Shown here in pieces: positions 8,438-17,140 of a stretch of 64,000 bases of DNA. The notes under the pieces were generated by a model. That model saw only the letters and a program-made list of their open reading frames with translations, was not told the DNA's origin and searched no databases. The translations under genes and the position numbers were made by a program. Numbering within the stretch: position 1 is the stretch's first letter; each line of letters opens with the position of its first letter. Source of the DNA: JAICXG01 sp963801255. Its GTDB lineage: Bacteria > Verrucomicrobiota > Verrucomicrobiia > Chthoniobacterales > UBA10450. The stretch covers positions 770,501 through 834,500 of the forward strand of contig CAWDEC010000012.1 in NCBI GenBank assembly GCA_963801255.1. Direction: 5' to 3'.

Positions 8438-10612
8438 ATGAAGAGTCGCCTTTTTTTCTCGGTCCTCTTTGCATCTTGCTTTTGTGCGTTCGCGACAGCC
8501 GATGAGAAGGGGAAGCCTCTCCCGTATCCAGACGCCGCCAAGGGAAAGGAGATAGATAACTATCACGGGACAAAGGTTGCCGATCCCTACCGCTGGCTGG
8601 AGGATCCGGACTCGTCAGCGTCACGCAAATGGATAGAGGAGGAGAATAAGATCACCTTTCGATTTCTTGATGCGATTCCCGAACGGGCTGCAATCAAGGC
8701 TCGGCTTAGGGAGTTGTGGGACTACGAACGCTACGGCGTTCCCTTCAAAGAGAATGATCGCTATTTCTTCAGCAAGAATACCGGCTTGCAAAATCAAAGC
8801 GTTGTTTATACGACAAAGGACCTTAAGGACACGCCCCGAGAGTTACTCGATCCCAACAGGCTCGCCCAGGACGGCACCGTGGCGTTGAGCGGCACAGCCG
8901 TGAGTGAGGATGCGCAACAGTTTGCCTATGGACTGGAGACAGCCGGTTCCGACTGGCAGGAATGGAGGGTACGGAATGTCGCAAGCGGTAAGGACGAAAG
9001 CGACGCCCTGAACTGGGTCAAGTTCTCCCAGGCGTCCTGGAAGAAAGATGGCAGCGGCTTCTTTTACAGCCGCTACGACGAACCGAAAGGTGAGAACAAA
9101 TTGCGCGCCCAGGTTTACAATCAGAAGCTCTTCTTTCACAAACTGGGGACGACGCAGGCGGAAGACACACTGGTTTATGAGCGTCCGGACCATAAAGATT
9201 GGCTCTTTGGCGCCGAAGTCACGGACGATGGTCATTATCTGGTGATTGATGTCAGTCATGGAACGGACCCCAAGAACCGGATCTTTTACAAGGATCTTAG
9301 TGACCCAGATGGGAAGGTGGTTGAGTTGTTACCTAACGGGGACGCTGCCTACAGCTTCATCGGCAACGAAGGTGCTACCTTTTGGTTCAAGACCGATCTG
9401 CATGCATCTCTCGGCCGAATTATCGCGATCGATACAGCCAAGTCGCCACCAGACCGGCCGAAAGAAGTTGTGCCTGAATCAAGCGATAAGCTGGAAGGAG
9501 TTAGCCTGGTGGGCGATCGCTTCGTCGCCGAGTACCTGAAGGACGCGCATAGCGCGGTGAAGCTATTCAAGATTGATGGCTCAGCCGACGGCGACATTGC
9601 GCTCCCAGGACTGGGTTCGACGGCCGGATTTACAGGAAAACGGGGCGATCGTGAGACCTTTTATTCTTTCACCTCCTTCACATTGCCCACGACAATTTAC
9701 CGGTACGATTTTGAGACAAGACAGAGTCAGGCGCTCTTCACCCCAAAGGTAAAATTCGAGCCAAATGATTATACGACTGAGCAGGTATTCTACTCCAGCG
9801 CCGACGGTACAAGAGTGCCCATGTTTATTTCCTACAAGAAAGGACTGAAGAAGGAGGGGAAGAACCCGACCTACCTTTACGGCTACGGCGGATTTGATAT
9901 CTCCCTGACGCCGACTTTTAACCCGGCAAATTTAGTTTGGATGGAAATGGGAGGTATCTATGCCGTGGCGAATCTTCGAGGCGGAGGAGAATACGGAGAG
10001 AAATGGCATGAAGCCGGGATGAAGCACGAAAAGCAGAATGTCTTTAACGACTTTATCGCGGCGGCACAATACCTGATCGACAACAACTACACATCAACGC
10101 CGGAACTCGCGATCGGCGGGGGCAGCAACGGCGGATTATTGATTGGCGCTTGCCTGACACAAAGGCCCGACCTTTTTGGCGCCGCGGCTCCTGCCGTCGG
10201 TGTGATGGATATGCTGCGTTTTCAAAAGTTCACTATCGGGTGGGCCTGGTCGTCCGATTACGGCACTTCGGATGACACGGCCGATTTCCCTTACCTCTAT
10301 GCTTACTCACCGCTCCACCATATCGCGGAACGAGCAAAATATCCGGCGACCTTCATAACTACTGCCGACCATGACGATCGCGTTGTTCCGGCGCATAGCT
10401 TTAAGTTTGCGGCAACTTTGCAGGCTGCTCAGGCTGGACCGGCACCGATTCTGATTCGGATCGAAACCAAGGCCGGCCACGGCGCTGGTAAACCAACGAC
10501 CAAGATCATCGACGAAATCGGTGATCGCTGGGCTTTCCTCGCAAAAGTGTTGGGGATGCAGCTTCCAGACACCTTCGCTGGAAAGGCGCAAGGTGCCTCC
10601 TCTCAACCGTAA
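8438..10612 (+). CDS. Prolyl oligopeptidase (S9A family), exported
   Basis: 724 residues with a signal peptide (MKSRLFFSVLFASCFCAFATA). Serine peptidase cutting after proline in short peptides, probably in the periplasm. The N-terminal segment YPDAAKGKEIDNYHGTKVADPYRWLEDP is the classic S9A start. A seven-bladed propeller region spans roughly residues 80-430. The catalytic domain shows YGYGGFDISLTP, the nucleophile in GGGSNGGLL, the Asp in TADHDDRVVPAHSFKF and the His in KAGHGAGKPT. All three catalytic residues are present and the length is normal (~700). It is preceded by a small membrane-protein gene. Confidence 0.95.
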   Translation: MKSRLFFSVLFASCFCAFATADEKGKPLPYPDAAKGKEIDNYHGTKVADPYRWLEDPDSSASRKWIEEENKITFRFLDAIPERAAIKARLRELWDYERYGVPFKENDRYFFSKNTGLQNQSVVYTTKDLKDTPRELLDPNRLAQDGTVALSGTAVSEDAQQFAYGLETAGSDWQEWRVRNVASGKDESDALNWVKFSQASWKKDGSGFFYSRYDEPKGENKLRAQVYNQKLFFHKLGTTQAEDTLVYERPDHKDWLFGAEVTDDGHYLVIDVSHGTDPKNRIFYKDLSDPDGKVVELLPNGDAAYSFIGNEGATFWFKTDLHASLGRIIAIDTAKSPPDRPKEVVPESSDKLEGVSLVGDRFVAEYLKDAHSAVKLFKIDGSADGDIALPGLGSTAGFTGKRGDRETFYSFTSFTLPTTIYRYDFETRQSQALFTPKVKFEPNDYTTEQVFYSSADGTRVPMFISYKKGLKKEGKNPTYLYGYGGFDISLTPTFNPANLVWMEMGGIYAVANLRGGGEYGEKWHEAGMKHEKQNVFNDFIAAAQYLIDNNYTSTPELAIGGGSNGGLLIGACLTQRPDLFGAAAPAVGVMDMLRFQKFTIGWAWSSDYGTSDDTADFPYLYAYSPLHHIAERAKYPATFITTADHDDRVVPAHSFKFAATLQAAQAGPAPILIRIETKAGHGAGKPTTKIIDEIGDRWAFLAKVLGMQLPDTFAGKAQGASSQP

Positions 10613-10642
10613 GCGCCTGCCGGACGAATAGGTCGTGCGCGT

Positions 10643-11755
10643 CTAATTTAGCGCATAGACCTCAACCAAAGCGACGCCGCTACTACCGTTCGCGCCACTG
10701 ACGATCGCTGAATAAGCACCCGGGACAAGCGTCGCGATAATGGCTGATTCGCGGTCATCGGTCGGGGCAAGGGTACTAGCAATAATGTCGGCTTCTTGAT
10801 TACTCCGCCAACTGTCGTTCGAGCCAATGAGTATCCCGTTCCTGTCGTAGAGATCGAGGATGGGATTTTTGAGGGCATCGGCCACACCCCGAGCGGTGAG
10901 CGACGGGCCAATCGCGCGCACCATCACTTTGCTCCCTGTCGTTCCGCCAATGATAAAGCCACCGATCATCACCTGATCGCCTGTCCCTACCTGGCTGCGA
11001 GTGGAGATATTAGCCGCTCTTCCAAAATTGGCCGAGAGATCATACAACTCGAAGAGGGCGACACCGCCGGAATTTCCCTGACCAGTTACAATTGCACTGT
11101 AAGCGCCGGGCAACAGAGATACGACGAGCGCCGCCTCGCGCGAATCATTTGGCGCAAGGCCATACGAGGCGATTTGTTCGCCCGCGACGTTCCAGTTGTC
11201 ATTCTGCGCCACAACCGCCCCCTTCGAGTCGAGAACCTGAAGAACCGGATCCGCCATCGCTCCGACGATGCCAGCGGAACCTAACGATGGGCCAAGCGCA
11301 CGTAGTGCCAGTTTTTTTGCCACGACTCCATCGACGATAAAGCCACCAATCATCACCTGATCGCCTGTCTTGACGTTACTGCGGGTGGAAATATTGGCCA
11401 GGATCGCCGACGGGATGACTTGCGATGATCCCGCCGTGTACGAGGCCGGCACCGAATAAGCGCTCTCCGCTCCGGTTGTATCGTAGGCAGTCACTGCAAA
11501 AGTGTAGGTTGCGCCGTTCTGTAATCCGGAGACGGTTGCGGTTGTACCGCTTACGTCCAGCGTGGACGAATAGGGGGCATCAGCCGTTCCATAGTAGAGG
11601 TGATAACCGGCAATGTTAGACTCAGTATTCGCATTCCAGGAGAGTGTAATCCCGGGGGCCAAAGTCACCGTCGCAAGGAAGAGGCAGATGGACAATGCCC
11701 GGGACAAAGCGAAGCGAACTGCTGTATCCACAATAATTCTAATAGCATCCATCAT
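10643..11755 (-). CDS. Secreted FN3 protein with two Verrucomicrobia-type C-terminal modules
   Basis: About 370 residues. The frame is open to 11866, but ATG ATG at 11755/11752 with GGAGG just upstream gives a clean signal peptide (ALSICLFLATVTLAPG). Next comes a fibronectin type III domain (~25-115: ITLSWNANTESNIAGYHLYY...TYTFAVTAYD). Two ~110-residue modules follow, each starting ANISTRSxVxTGDQVMIGGFI, with a central RALGPSL and DP(V/I)L, and ending LxPGAYSAIVxGxxxSxGVALxExY. The same module occurs in the genes at 43.1-45.5 kb and in fragments at 42.9 and 54.4 kb. Probably a cell-surface or extracellular protein of unknown function. It is divergent from a response regulator gene. Confidence 0.8.
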   Translation of the reverse strand: MMDAIRIIVDTAVRFALSRALSICLFLATVTLAPGITLSWNANTESNIAGYHLYYGTADAPYSSTLDVSGTTATVSGLQNGATYTFAVTAYDTTGAESAYSVPASYTAGSSQVIPSAILANISTRSNVKTGDQVMIGGFIVDGVVAKKLALRALGPSLGSAGIVGAMADPVLQVLDSKGAVVAQNDNWNVAGEQIASYGLAPNDSREAALVVSLLPGAYSAIVTGQGNSGGVALFELYDLSANFGRAANISTRSQVGTGDQVMIGGFIIGGTTGSKVMVRAIGPSLTARGVADALKNPILDLYDRNGILIGSNDSWRSNQEADIIASTLAPTDDRESAIIATLVPGAYSAIVSGANGSSGVALVEVYALN

Positions 11756-11882
11756 GCCTCCAATCGCAATAGATGAAATCAGAGTCGCCGTTAACCAGGC
11801 CTGCAATTGGCTCGTTGCTGCCCGGTTTTTTCGGTGAACCATGTCCGCGGCCTGCGTCCTGCTCACCTAAATTCCAAAAACC

Positions 11883-12278
11883 ATGAGAACGCCCTTGCAA
11901 ATATTGGCGGTGGAAGACGAAAAGGCAGTCGCCCAGATTCTTGCCGTAGTTCTTGGCGGGCCAGCTTCCAAAGTTACGCGCGCGGCCGACGGCTGGGAAG
12001 CATTGATCAAGATCGCCGCTGCTCCACAGCCATTTGACGTCGTCATAACCGACCATCGCATGCCCCGCATGAATGGACTCGACCTGGTGCGCCGACTGCG
12101 GGCGCGCAAGTTCGCGGGTAAGATTCTGGTCCTTTCCGCTCATCTTTCCGATGAAGACATCCGAGCCTACGAAGCTTTGCACGTCGATATGATGATGTCG
12201 AAGCCTTTCGACTTCGAGGAAATACAAAGCGCCGTAGCCATCCTCACCAAAGGCGTCTCAGTCGCCGCCGCGGCCTAA
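11883..12278 (+). CDS. Single-domain response regulator (CheY-like receiver)
   Basis: 131 residues forming one receiver domain. Acidic pair in ILAVEDEKAV, phospho-acceptor Asp in FDVVITDHRMPRMNG, conserved Thr/Ser position in ILVLSAHLSDED, and Lys in MMSKPFDFEE. There is no DNA-binding or enzymatic output domain, so it acts by protein-protein contact or as a phosphorelay intermediate. No histidine kinase gene is adjacent. Its divergent neighbour is the FN3 secreted protein, with 127 bp between the starts. The stop TAA is contained in a CCTAACG motif (12275-12281). Confidence 0.92.
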   Translation: MRTPLQILAVEDEKAVAQILAVVLGGPASKVTRAADGWEALIKIAAAPQPFDVVITDHRMPRMNGLDLVRRLRARKFAGKILVLSAHLSDEDIRAYEALHVDMMMSKPFDFEEIQSAVAILTKGVSVAAAA

Positions 12279-12358
12279 CGGCCGCGTCTCTCACCCGGCT
12301 TACCCCAGGGCTCCACCTGTATAGTAGCACGTCGTTTTTCGGTATATATCGCGCCTAA

Positions 12359-13723
12359 TCACCAGGGCAATAATAATGAATAAGTGTGAATCAGGGGGGC
12401 AAACAGCCCGTCTGCATCGTCCGAATAAATTTCAATAAAGTGTCCGTTCAGTGCCAAACCTGCATCGAGCACTGCGGTTGGATCGATTCTTCCGTCATAG
12501 GAGGTGGAGAATTGGAACCCGTTTGAATGCATTGGGCTGTTTGTGCTGATCCACTCGTTCACGAAGTAGCGGGTGGTGCTATTTTCGTTCAGTGCCCAGT
12601 TCATGACGCCGAAAAGGGCGCCGTATCCCTTGTAACGTGTTCCGGCACATTCCGCTGCACTTGATCCAATCCCAAAGCAAAATACGTCCGTCATTGCGGT
12701 CGTCGCGTCGGGCACATCCTCAAGGAGCGGAACCCCGGCCGCTACGAGGTAGGGAGTCGTTCGGAAGTTTGTCGCATAAGTGGCAATAAAATCTTTGGAC
12801 GTCTGCTGCCAGAGCGCCAATTCGTCTGCAATCGAAATATCCTGGCCAGGATTATTGGGATCGGGAATGTGCGGGACCGTGTCAGCAGGCCCAGGCATGT
12901 GGGTTTCGGTTTGAATCCCGAGCCCTCCCATGACGACGTAGGCGGCTGTCCCGTCGACCGGAAGATTGCCACTCCCCGCACTGGTAATGTGGTGCGCGAG
13001 TGCGGAGATAAAATCCATGGCCTTTTGCTTCACGATGGGATCCCACGGGAGCACCATCGTCATGTCGTTTCCATCTTGATCCATGACAAGATAGGTCGGG
13101 ATGCCATAGGTCGTCAGGAGCCAGGCTGGAGGGTTGCTCAGGATCTTGAGGGAAAGACCTACCTGCTTGTGGTAAGTGGCGCCGTACGACAATTCTGTAT
13201 CGAGGCTGGTCCAATTCCATCCTGAGACATCCTCCGTGACTGCAAGGTCGCCCCATGCGACGCCAAGGTGGAGCCCATCCACATTCGGGTTGAGTTGCCA
13301 GGGAGTACCGCCGGTTAACTGAAGGATACCGTGCGGAGAATTGACGATCGTAACCATGGCGGTATTCGAATCGGCGATTCCGTCGTTGACTTTAAATTGG
13401 AAGGAATCGCGGCCCTGGTAGTTTGCGGCCCGAGTATATAGCCATTGCGCTCCGACGATTTGCGTTAAGGTTCCGTGGAATGGGAGAGAGACGATGATGT
13501 AAGTGAGGGGATTATGATTCCTGTCCGATGCAAGGAGGGTGATCTCCTTCGGCGGTGAATTGAGGCTTACTCCAATCTTCTGCGCACGGGCAACAGGTGC
13601 GGTGTTTGCGGGCTGCGATGGTAGTAATGAGGCGCTTCCTGAAAGGAGAATCAGTTTATTGCCAATGACGAAGCCAAGGATGGTGAAAAGGTACTTCCAA
13701 AGTTTGATAACTCTAAGTTCCAT
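12359..13723 (-). CDS. Secreted Ig-like protein with a glycoside-hydrolase-like C-terminal region
   Basis: About 454 residues from the ATG at 13723 (MELRVIKLWKYLFTILGFVIG), which gives a signal peptide; the frame is open upstream to 13813. Residues ~40-135 look like a cadherin/Ig-like tandem domain (KEITLLASDRNHNPLTYIIVSLPFHGTL and NYQGRDSFQFKVNDGIADSN). The remaining ~300 residues (GLHLGVAWGDLAVTEDVSGWNW, GLSLKILSNPPAWL, WMSTNSP-like ending) read like a TIM-barrel glycosidase fold, but I cannot point to catalytic acids with confidence. No enzyme activity is assigned. Convergent with the response regulator. Confidence 0.75.
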   Translation of the reverse strand: MELRVIKLWKYLFTILGFVIGNKLILLSGSASLLPSQPANTAPVARAQKIGVSLNSPPKEITLLASDRNHNPLTYIIVSLPFHGTLTQIVGAQWLYTRAANYQGRDSFQFKVNDGIADSNTAMVTIVNSPHGILQLTGGTPWQLNPNVDGLHLGVAWGDLAVTEDVSGWNWTSLDTELSYGATYHKQVGLSLKILSNPPAWLLTTYGIPTYLVMDQDGNDMTMVLPWDPIVKQKAMDFISALAHHITSAGSGNLPVDGTAAYVVMGGLGIQTETHMPGPADTVPHIPDPNNPGQDISIADELALWQQTSKDFIATYATNFRTTPYLVAAGVPLLEDVPDATTAMTDVFCFGIGSSAAECAGTRYKGYGALFGVMNWALNENSTTRYFVNEWISTNSPMHSNGFQFSTSYDGRIDPTAVLDAGLALNGHFIEIYSDDADGLFAPLIHTYSLLLPW

Positions 13724-13854
13724 TATGGGAAGGATGCGAAGTAGAAGGTGGTTTGTTTGTTTTTGAGTAGACGAGGCCGCCGCCTTTCGGAACCCTGCTG
13801 CAATTGAACCCATCGCCCACGCGATATCGCCAACCGCATTACCCCCTTGTCCTT

Positions 13855-14005
13855 ACGCGACGCGGATCGTGCACAGGACGTGCCCAAATTGTCAAATGTC
13901 AACCCCGCCCATCGCTCGCGCACGCGGGAGGAGCGACGGAACTCGCTGCGCTTTCCTCAAACGATCCGTGGTTCCGCGGAAGCGCCTGAGCTCCTTGCCC
14001 TCGTG
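13855..14005 (-). pseudogene. Decayed phage-type integrase, N-terminal remnant
   Basis: Reading leftwards from 14005 the frame gives HEGKELRRFRGTTDR, then shifts frame and continues as EFRRSSRVRERWAGLTFDNLGTS before losing similarity. This matches the start of the core-binding domain of tyrosine recombinases: GKE-RRS-TTDR, then LTF--L--W. The better-preserved remnant at 41.7-42.1 kb has GKEVRRSLRTTDRPLAR and SRLTLGGLCERF at the same positions. Both remnants lose similarity at the same codon (CAC GAG GGC). No catalytic domain is present. Confidence 0.45.
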
Positions 14006-14036
14006 CTCCATTCGGGCATAATAAACGCCGTTAAAA

Positions 14037-14078
14037 GGGGGTATAGCTCAGTTGGTAGAGCGTCTCGTTCGCAATGAG
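14037..14078 (+). pseudogene. tRNA-Ala(CGC) 5' half, truncated
   Basis: GGGGGTATAGCTCAGTTGG and the following bases form a perfect tRNA 5' half: 7-nt acceptor strand GGGGGTA, a D-arm GCTC...GAGC, and an anticodon stem-loop with loop TTCGCAA (anticodon CGC, alanine). Stem pairing holds for four positions and fails at base 43 (T instead of A, 14079), where the sequence leaves tRNA. No T-arm or 3' acceptor strand follows within 200 bp. The last 19 bases are the start of the direct repeat also found at 42113. Confidence 0.6.
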
Positions 14079-14213
14079 TTTTCGCTAATTATCCCCAAAT
14101 TATCCGAGTTGATCTTACCGCCTCATGCGAGGAAAAAGAGCCAAAATCGACGGTTCTCATTTTGTCTCAAATGCTCCGAAAAACTTCCGTCGGTGGATAA
14201 AAAAGTGGACAAA
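14060..14213 (+). repeat. Direct repeat copy 1 (att-like core plus ~135 bp)
   Basis: 154 bp matching 42113-42265 at about 92% by eye (about 11 substitutions and a 1-base gap). The first 19 bases, GCGTCTCGTTCGCAATGAG, are identical and correspond to the anticodon arm of tRNA-Ala(CGC), the usual crossover region of tyrosine recombinases. Homology also continues to the left at 13983-14005 (against 42091-42113), interrupted here by 55 bp holding the tRNA 5' half. Short ORFs in this block on either strand look non-coding. 14214-14434 shows nothing recognisable. Confidence 0.7.
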
Positions 14214-14434
14214 AAATTCGCGGCTTTGGCCAGTATCTCTTTAAGCCGAGAGATGACCGGTTTCTTGGAAGCGCGAGAAGCGGTGAGAAGTGCAGAACTT
14301 TCGCGTTGAAGAGAACGCAGCTGACGAGCAATCTCGCAATCTACTCCAGCGAAATCGCCTGAAGACGTTCCGTTGAATGAAGTTTCAAATCGCTCAGAGC
14401 AAAGGCCCACTCCAGTCCACTAAGCTCGAATCTA

Positions 14435-16057
14435 ATGAAGACCAATGAATCAAATGTAATTGCCCACAGCTCTCAGGTCGACCGGAGTAGGAAACAAAAG
14501 GGCGTTGAAGATCCGTCATTGAGAACTCCGGATGGCGCACCGCTTGCGCCGCCGTGTGTTATGGTCATTTTCGGCGCCGCCGGTGACCTGACAAAACGCC
14601 TGGTCGTCCCCGCGCTCTACAACCTGGTAGGTGCGCAGCGTCTGCCAGACGAATTCCGGATTGTCGGCGTGGACCTCGCCTCGAAGACAACAGAGGAATG
14701 GCGCACTGGCTTAACCGAGACAATGCAGGGATTTATCGGCAGCGACGCCGAATTCGCCGTCGACCACATTGACCAGAATGTCTGGCAATGGCTGGCCGAT
14801 CGCATGAGTTATTTGCAAGGTGACCTAACAAACGCCGAAATGTATCGCCGGCTCGAAACGCATCTCGTCGGACTCGACAAGACAGCAGGAACCGCGGGCA
14901 ACCGCCTCTTTTATCTCGCGATTGCGGACCGCTTCTTCAGTGTGGCGGTTGCTGGTCTCGGAGCGGCGGGTCTGGTCACGGAAAAAGACGGACAATGGCG
15001 CCGAGTCGTGATCGAGAAGCCTTTTGGCCATGACTTGAATTCGGCCAAGGCACTGAACGCCGAGATCCTGAAACATCTTCAAGAGAATCAGATCTACCGA
15101 ATCGATCATTTTTTAGGCAAAGAGACCGTGCAGAACATCATGGCGCTACGGTTCGCCAACGGTCTCTTCGAGCCGATGTGGAACCGCGAACACGTCGATC
15201 ACGTTCAGATTACCGCTGCCGAGACTGTCGGGGTCGAGCAGCGCGGAAAGTTTTATGAGAAGACCGGCGCACTGCGCGACATGGTCCCAAATCACGTATT
15301 TCAACTCCTGGCCATGACCGCGATGGAGCCGCCAAACTCCTTCGAGGCGGATGCCGTGCGGGCAAAAAAAGCGGAAGTGATTCAGGCTATTCGCCCACTT
15401 GATCCCGTGCGTGACGCGGTGCGCGGCCAATACGATGCCGGCACCGTTCTCGGTAAGACCGTTCGCGCGTATCGCCAGGAGCCTGATGTCGCTCCGGATT
15501 CGAATACCGAGACCTACATCGCTTGCAAGTTGCAGATAGATAACTGGCGTTGGGCCGGTGTCCCGTTCTACCTGCGGACCGGCAAATACATGAAGCGGCG
15601 AGTAACTGAGATAGCCATCCGTATTCACCAGGCGCCGTTCACTCTTTTCCGCGGCACAGACGTCGAGCGAATGCATCCCAATTGGATGATCCTTCGCATT
15701 CAACCAGGTGAAGGTATCGGGCTGGAGTTCGCGGCGAAGCGTCCCGGGCCCACCATGAAGCTGGGCAACGTCGCCCTAAACTTCGCCTACGAGGACTATT
15801 TCAAGACCGCGCCGAACACCGGCTACGAGACCTTGCTCTACGATTGCATGATCGGCGACGCGACCTTGTTTCAGCGCGCCGACAACATCGAAGCGGGCTG
15901 GGCAGCAGTTCAGCCAATCCTCGATCTTTGGGCAACTAGCCCCCCGCCCTCTTTTCCAAACTACACCGCTGGTAGTAACGGCCCGGTCGCGGCGGACGAG
16001 CTACTAGCACGCGACGGTCGCGCCTGGCGGCCTTTGGACCTAACGAATGATCGCTAA
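14435..16057 (+). CDS. zwf: Glucose-6-phosphate 1-dehydrogenase
   Basis: 540 residues. Oxidises glucose 6-phosphate to 6-phosphogluconolactone with NAD(P)+, the entry to the oxidative pentose phosphate pathway. The Rossmann motif FGAAGDLTKRLVVPALYNL lies at residues ~47-65. The active-site signature RIDHFLGKETVQNIM with the catalytic His is near residue 225. VIEKPFGHDLNSA and the C-terminal substrate region (KLQIDNWRWAGVPFYLRTGK) are typical. There is an N-terminal extension of ~40 residues before the nucleotide fold, and the first ATG may not be the true start. First gene of a tightly spaced operon: tal begins 3 nt after its stop. Confidence 0.96.
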   Translation: MKTNESNVIAHSSQVDRSRKQKGVEDPSLRTPDGAPLAPPCVMVIFGAAGDLTKRLVVPALYNLVGAQRLPDEFRIVGVDLASKTTEEWRTGLTETMQGFIGSDAEFAVDHIDQNVWQWLADRMSYLQGDLTNAEMYRRLETHLVGLDKTAGTAGNRLFYLAIADRFFSVAVAGLGAAGLVTEKDGQWRRVVIEKPFGHDLNSAKALNAEILKHLQENQIYRIDHFLGKETVQNIMALRFANGLFEPMWNREHVDHVQITAAETVGVEQRGKFYEKTGALRDMVPNHVFQLLAMTAMEPPNSFEADAVRAKKAEVIQAIRPLDPVRDAVRGQYDAGTVLGKTVRAYRQEPDVAPDSNTETYIACKLQIDNWRWAGVPFYLRTGKYMKRRVTEIAIRIHQAPFTLFRGTDVERMHPNWMILRIQPGEGIGLEFAAKRPGPTMKLGNVALNFAYEDYFKTAPNTGYETLLYDCMIGDATLFQRADNIEAGWAAVQPILDLWATSPPPSFPNYTAGSNGPVAADELLARDGRAWRPLDLTNDR

Positions 16058-16060
16058 TTT

Positions 16061-17137
16061 ATGAACGCAACACAACAACTCCACAACCTGGGCCAGAGCC
16101 TCTGGCTCGATAACATCACTCGTGACCTGCTGAATAACGGAACGCTCGAGCATTACATCGCAGAGCTCGCTATTACAGGGCTAACGTCAAATCCAACAAT
16201 CTTCGATCACGCAATTAAAAACAGCAGTAGTTACGATCGCGCGATTCGAGATTATGCCAGCAAAGGCAAGAGCGGCGAGGAACTGTTCTTCCAGCTGGCT
16301 TTGGAAGATCTTACGCGCGCAGCAGACTTGTTTCGACCTATCCACGATCGAACCAACGGGCTGGATGGATGGGTATCTCTGGAAGTTTCGCCATTACTGG
16401 CACATAACACCGCGAGCACTCTCGAGGAGGCGAAGCAGTTATTTGCGCGCGCGAATCGTCCTAACCTGCTAATCAAAATCCCTGGAACCAAAGAAGGTCT
16501 GCCGGCAATCGAGGAAGCTATCTTCGCGGGAATTCCAATCAATGTGACCCTCCTGTTTTCGCCGGAGCAGTATCAAGCGACCGCCGAGGCATACCTGCGA
16601 GGCATCGAGCGTCGCATCGACGCTGGACTGAATCCAAAAGTGGGATCGGTCGCTTCGTTGTTCGTTAGCCGGTGGGATACCGCGGTGGCCGGCAAAGTTC
16701 CACCCCAGCTCACAAACAAGCTAGGTATTGCGATAGCTCGTCGTGCCTACCAGGAGTACATCGAACTGCTCGGTTCATCCAGGTGGCAGCGTGCCTTTAA
16801 TGAGGGCGCCGGTCCGCAACGGTTACTCTTCGCTAGCACCGGCACTAAAGATCCCAAAGCTTCCAAGACACTTTACGTTGAAAGTCTGGCGACGCCGCTT
16901 ACGGTGGACACGATGCCGGAGGCGACGCTGCTGGCTCTGGCCAATCATGGCAAAATAAATGATGCCACAGCCAAAGACGCCACCGATACTCTCGATGAGT
17001 TCATCAGAGCGGGAGTAAACCTGGGTGCGCTTGCCGCGCAGCTCCAGGACGACGGAGCCACTTCATTCGTTAAATCGTGGAATGAGTTACTCAGTGTCAT
17101 CGCATCCAAAACCGCGGCACTTCAACAAGCAGCCTAA
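16061..17137 (+). CDS. tal: Transaldolase
   Basis: 358 residues, the length of the longer (Mycobacterium/cyanobacterium-type) transaldolases. Transfers a dihydroxyacetone unit between sedoheptulose 7-phosphate and glyceraldehyde 3-phosphate. Seen: SLWLDNITRDLL, GLTSNPTIFDHAI, DGWVSLEVSP, and the Schiff-base lysine region NLLIKIPGTKEGLPAIEEAI, then INVTLLFSPEQY. The C-terminal ASTGTKDP and ETLYV-like segments also fit. It sits 3 nt after zwf and 3 nt before pgi. In some bacteria tal and pgi are fused; here they are separate but adjacent. Confidence 0.96.
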   Translation: MNATQQLHNLGQSLWLDNITRDLLNNGTLEHYIAELAITGLTSNPTIFDHAIKNSSSYDRAIRDYASKGKSGEELFFQLALEDLTRAADLFRPIHDRTNGLDGWVSLEVSPLLAHNTASTLEEAKQLFARANRPNLLIKIPGTKEGLPAIEEAIFAGIPINVTLLFSPEQYQATAEAYLRGIERRIDAGLNPKVGSVASLFVSRWDTAVAGKVPPQLTNKLGIAIARRAYQEYIELLGSSRWQRAFNEGAGPQRLLFASTGTKDPKASKTLYVESLATPLTVDTMPEATLLALANHGKINDATAKDATDTLDEFIRAGVNLGALAAQLQDDGATSFVKSWNELLSVIASKTAALQQAA

Positions 17138-17140
17138 GCC

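Noticed and set aside
14037..14110. Complete tRNA gene
   Set aside because: Acceptor, D-arm and anticodon loop are good, but base 43 fails to pair and no T-arm or 3' acceptor strand follows.
14052..14309. 85-residue ORF across repeat copy 1
   Set aside because: It shares only the DNA repeat with the ORF at 42161; flanks differ completely and neither strand shows constrained protein outside the repeat.
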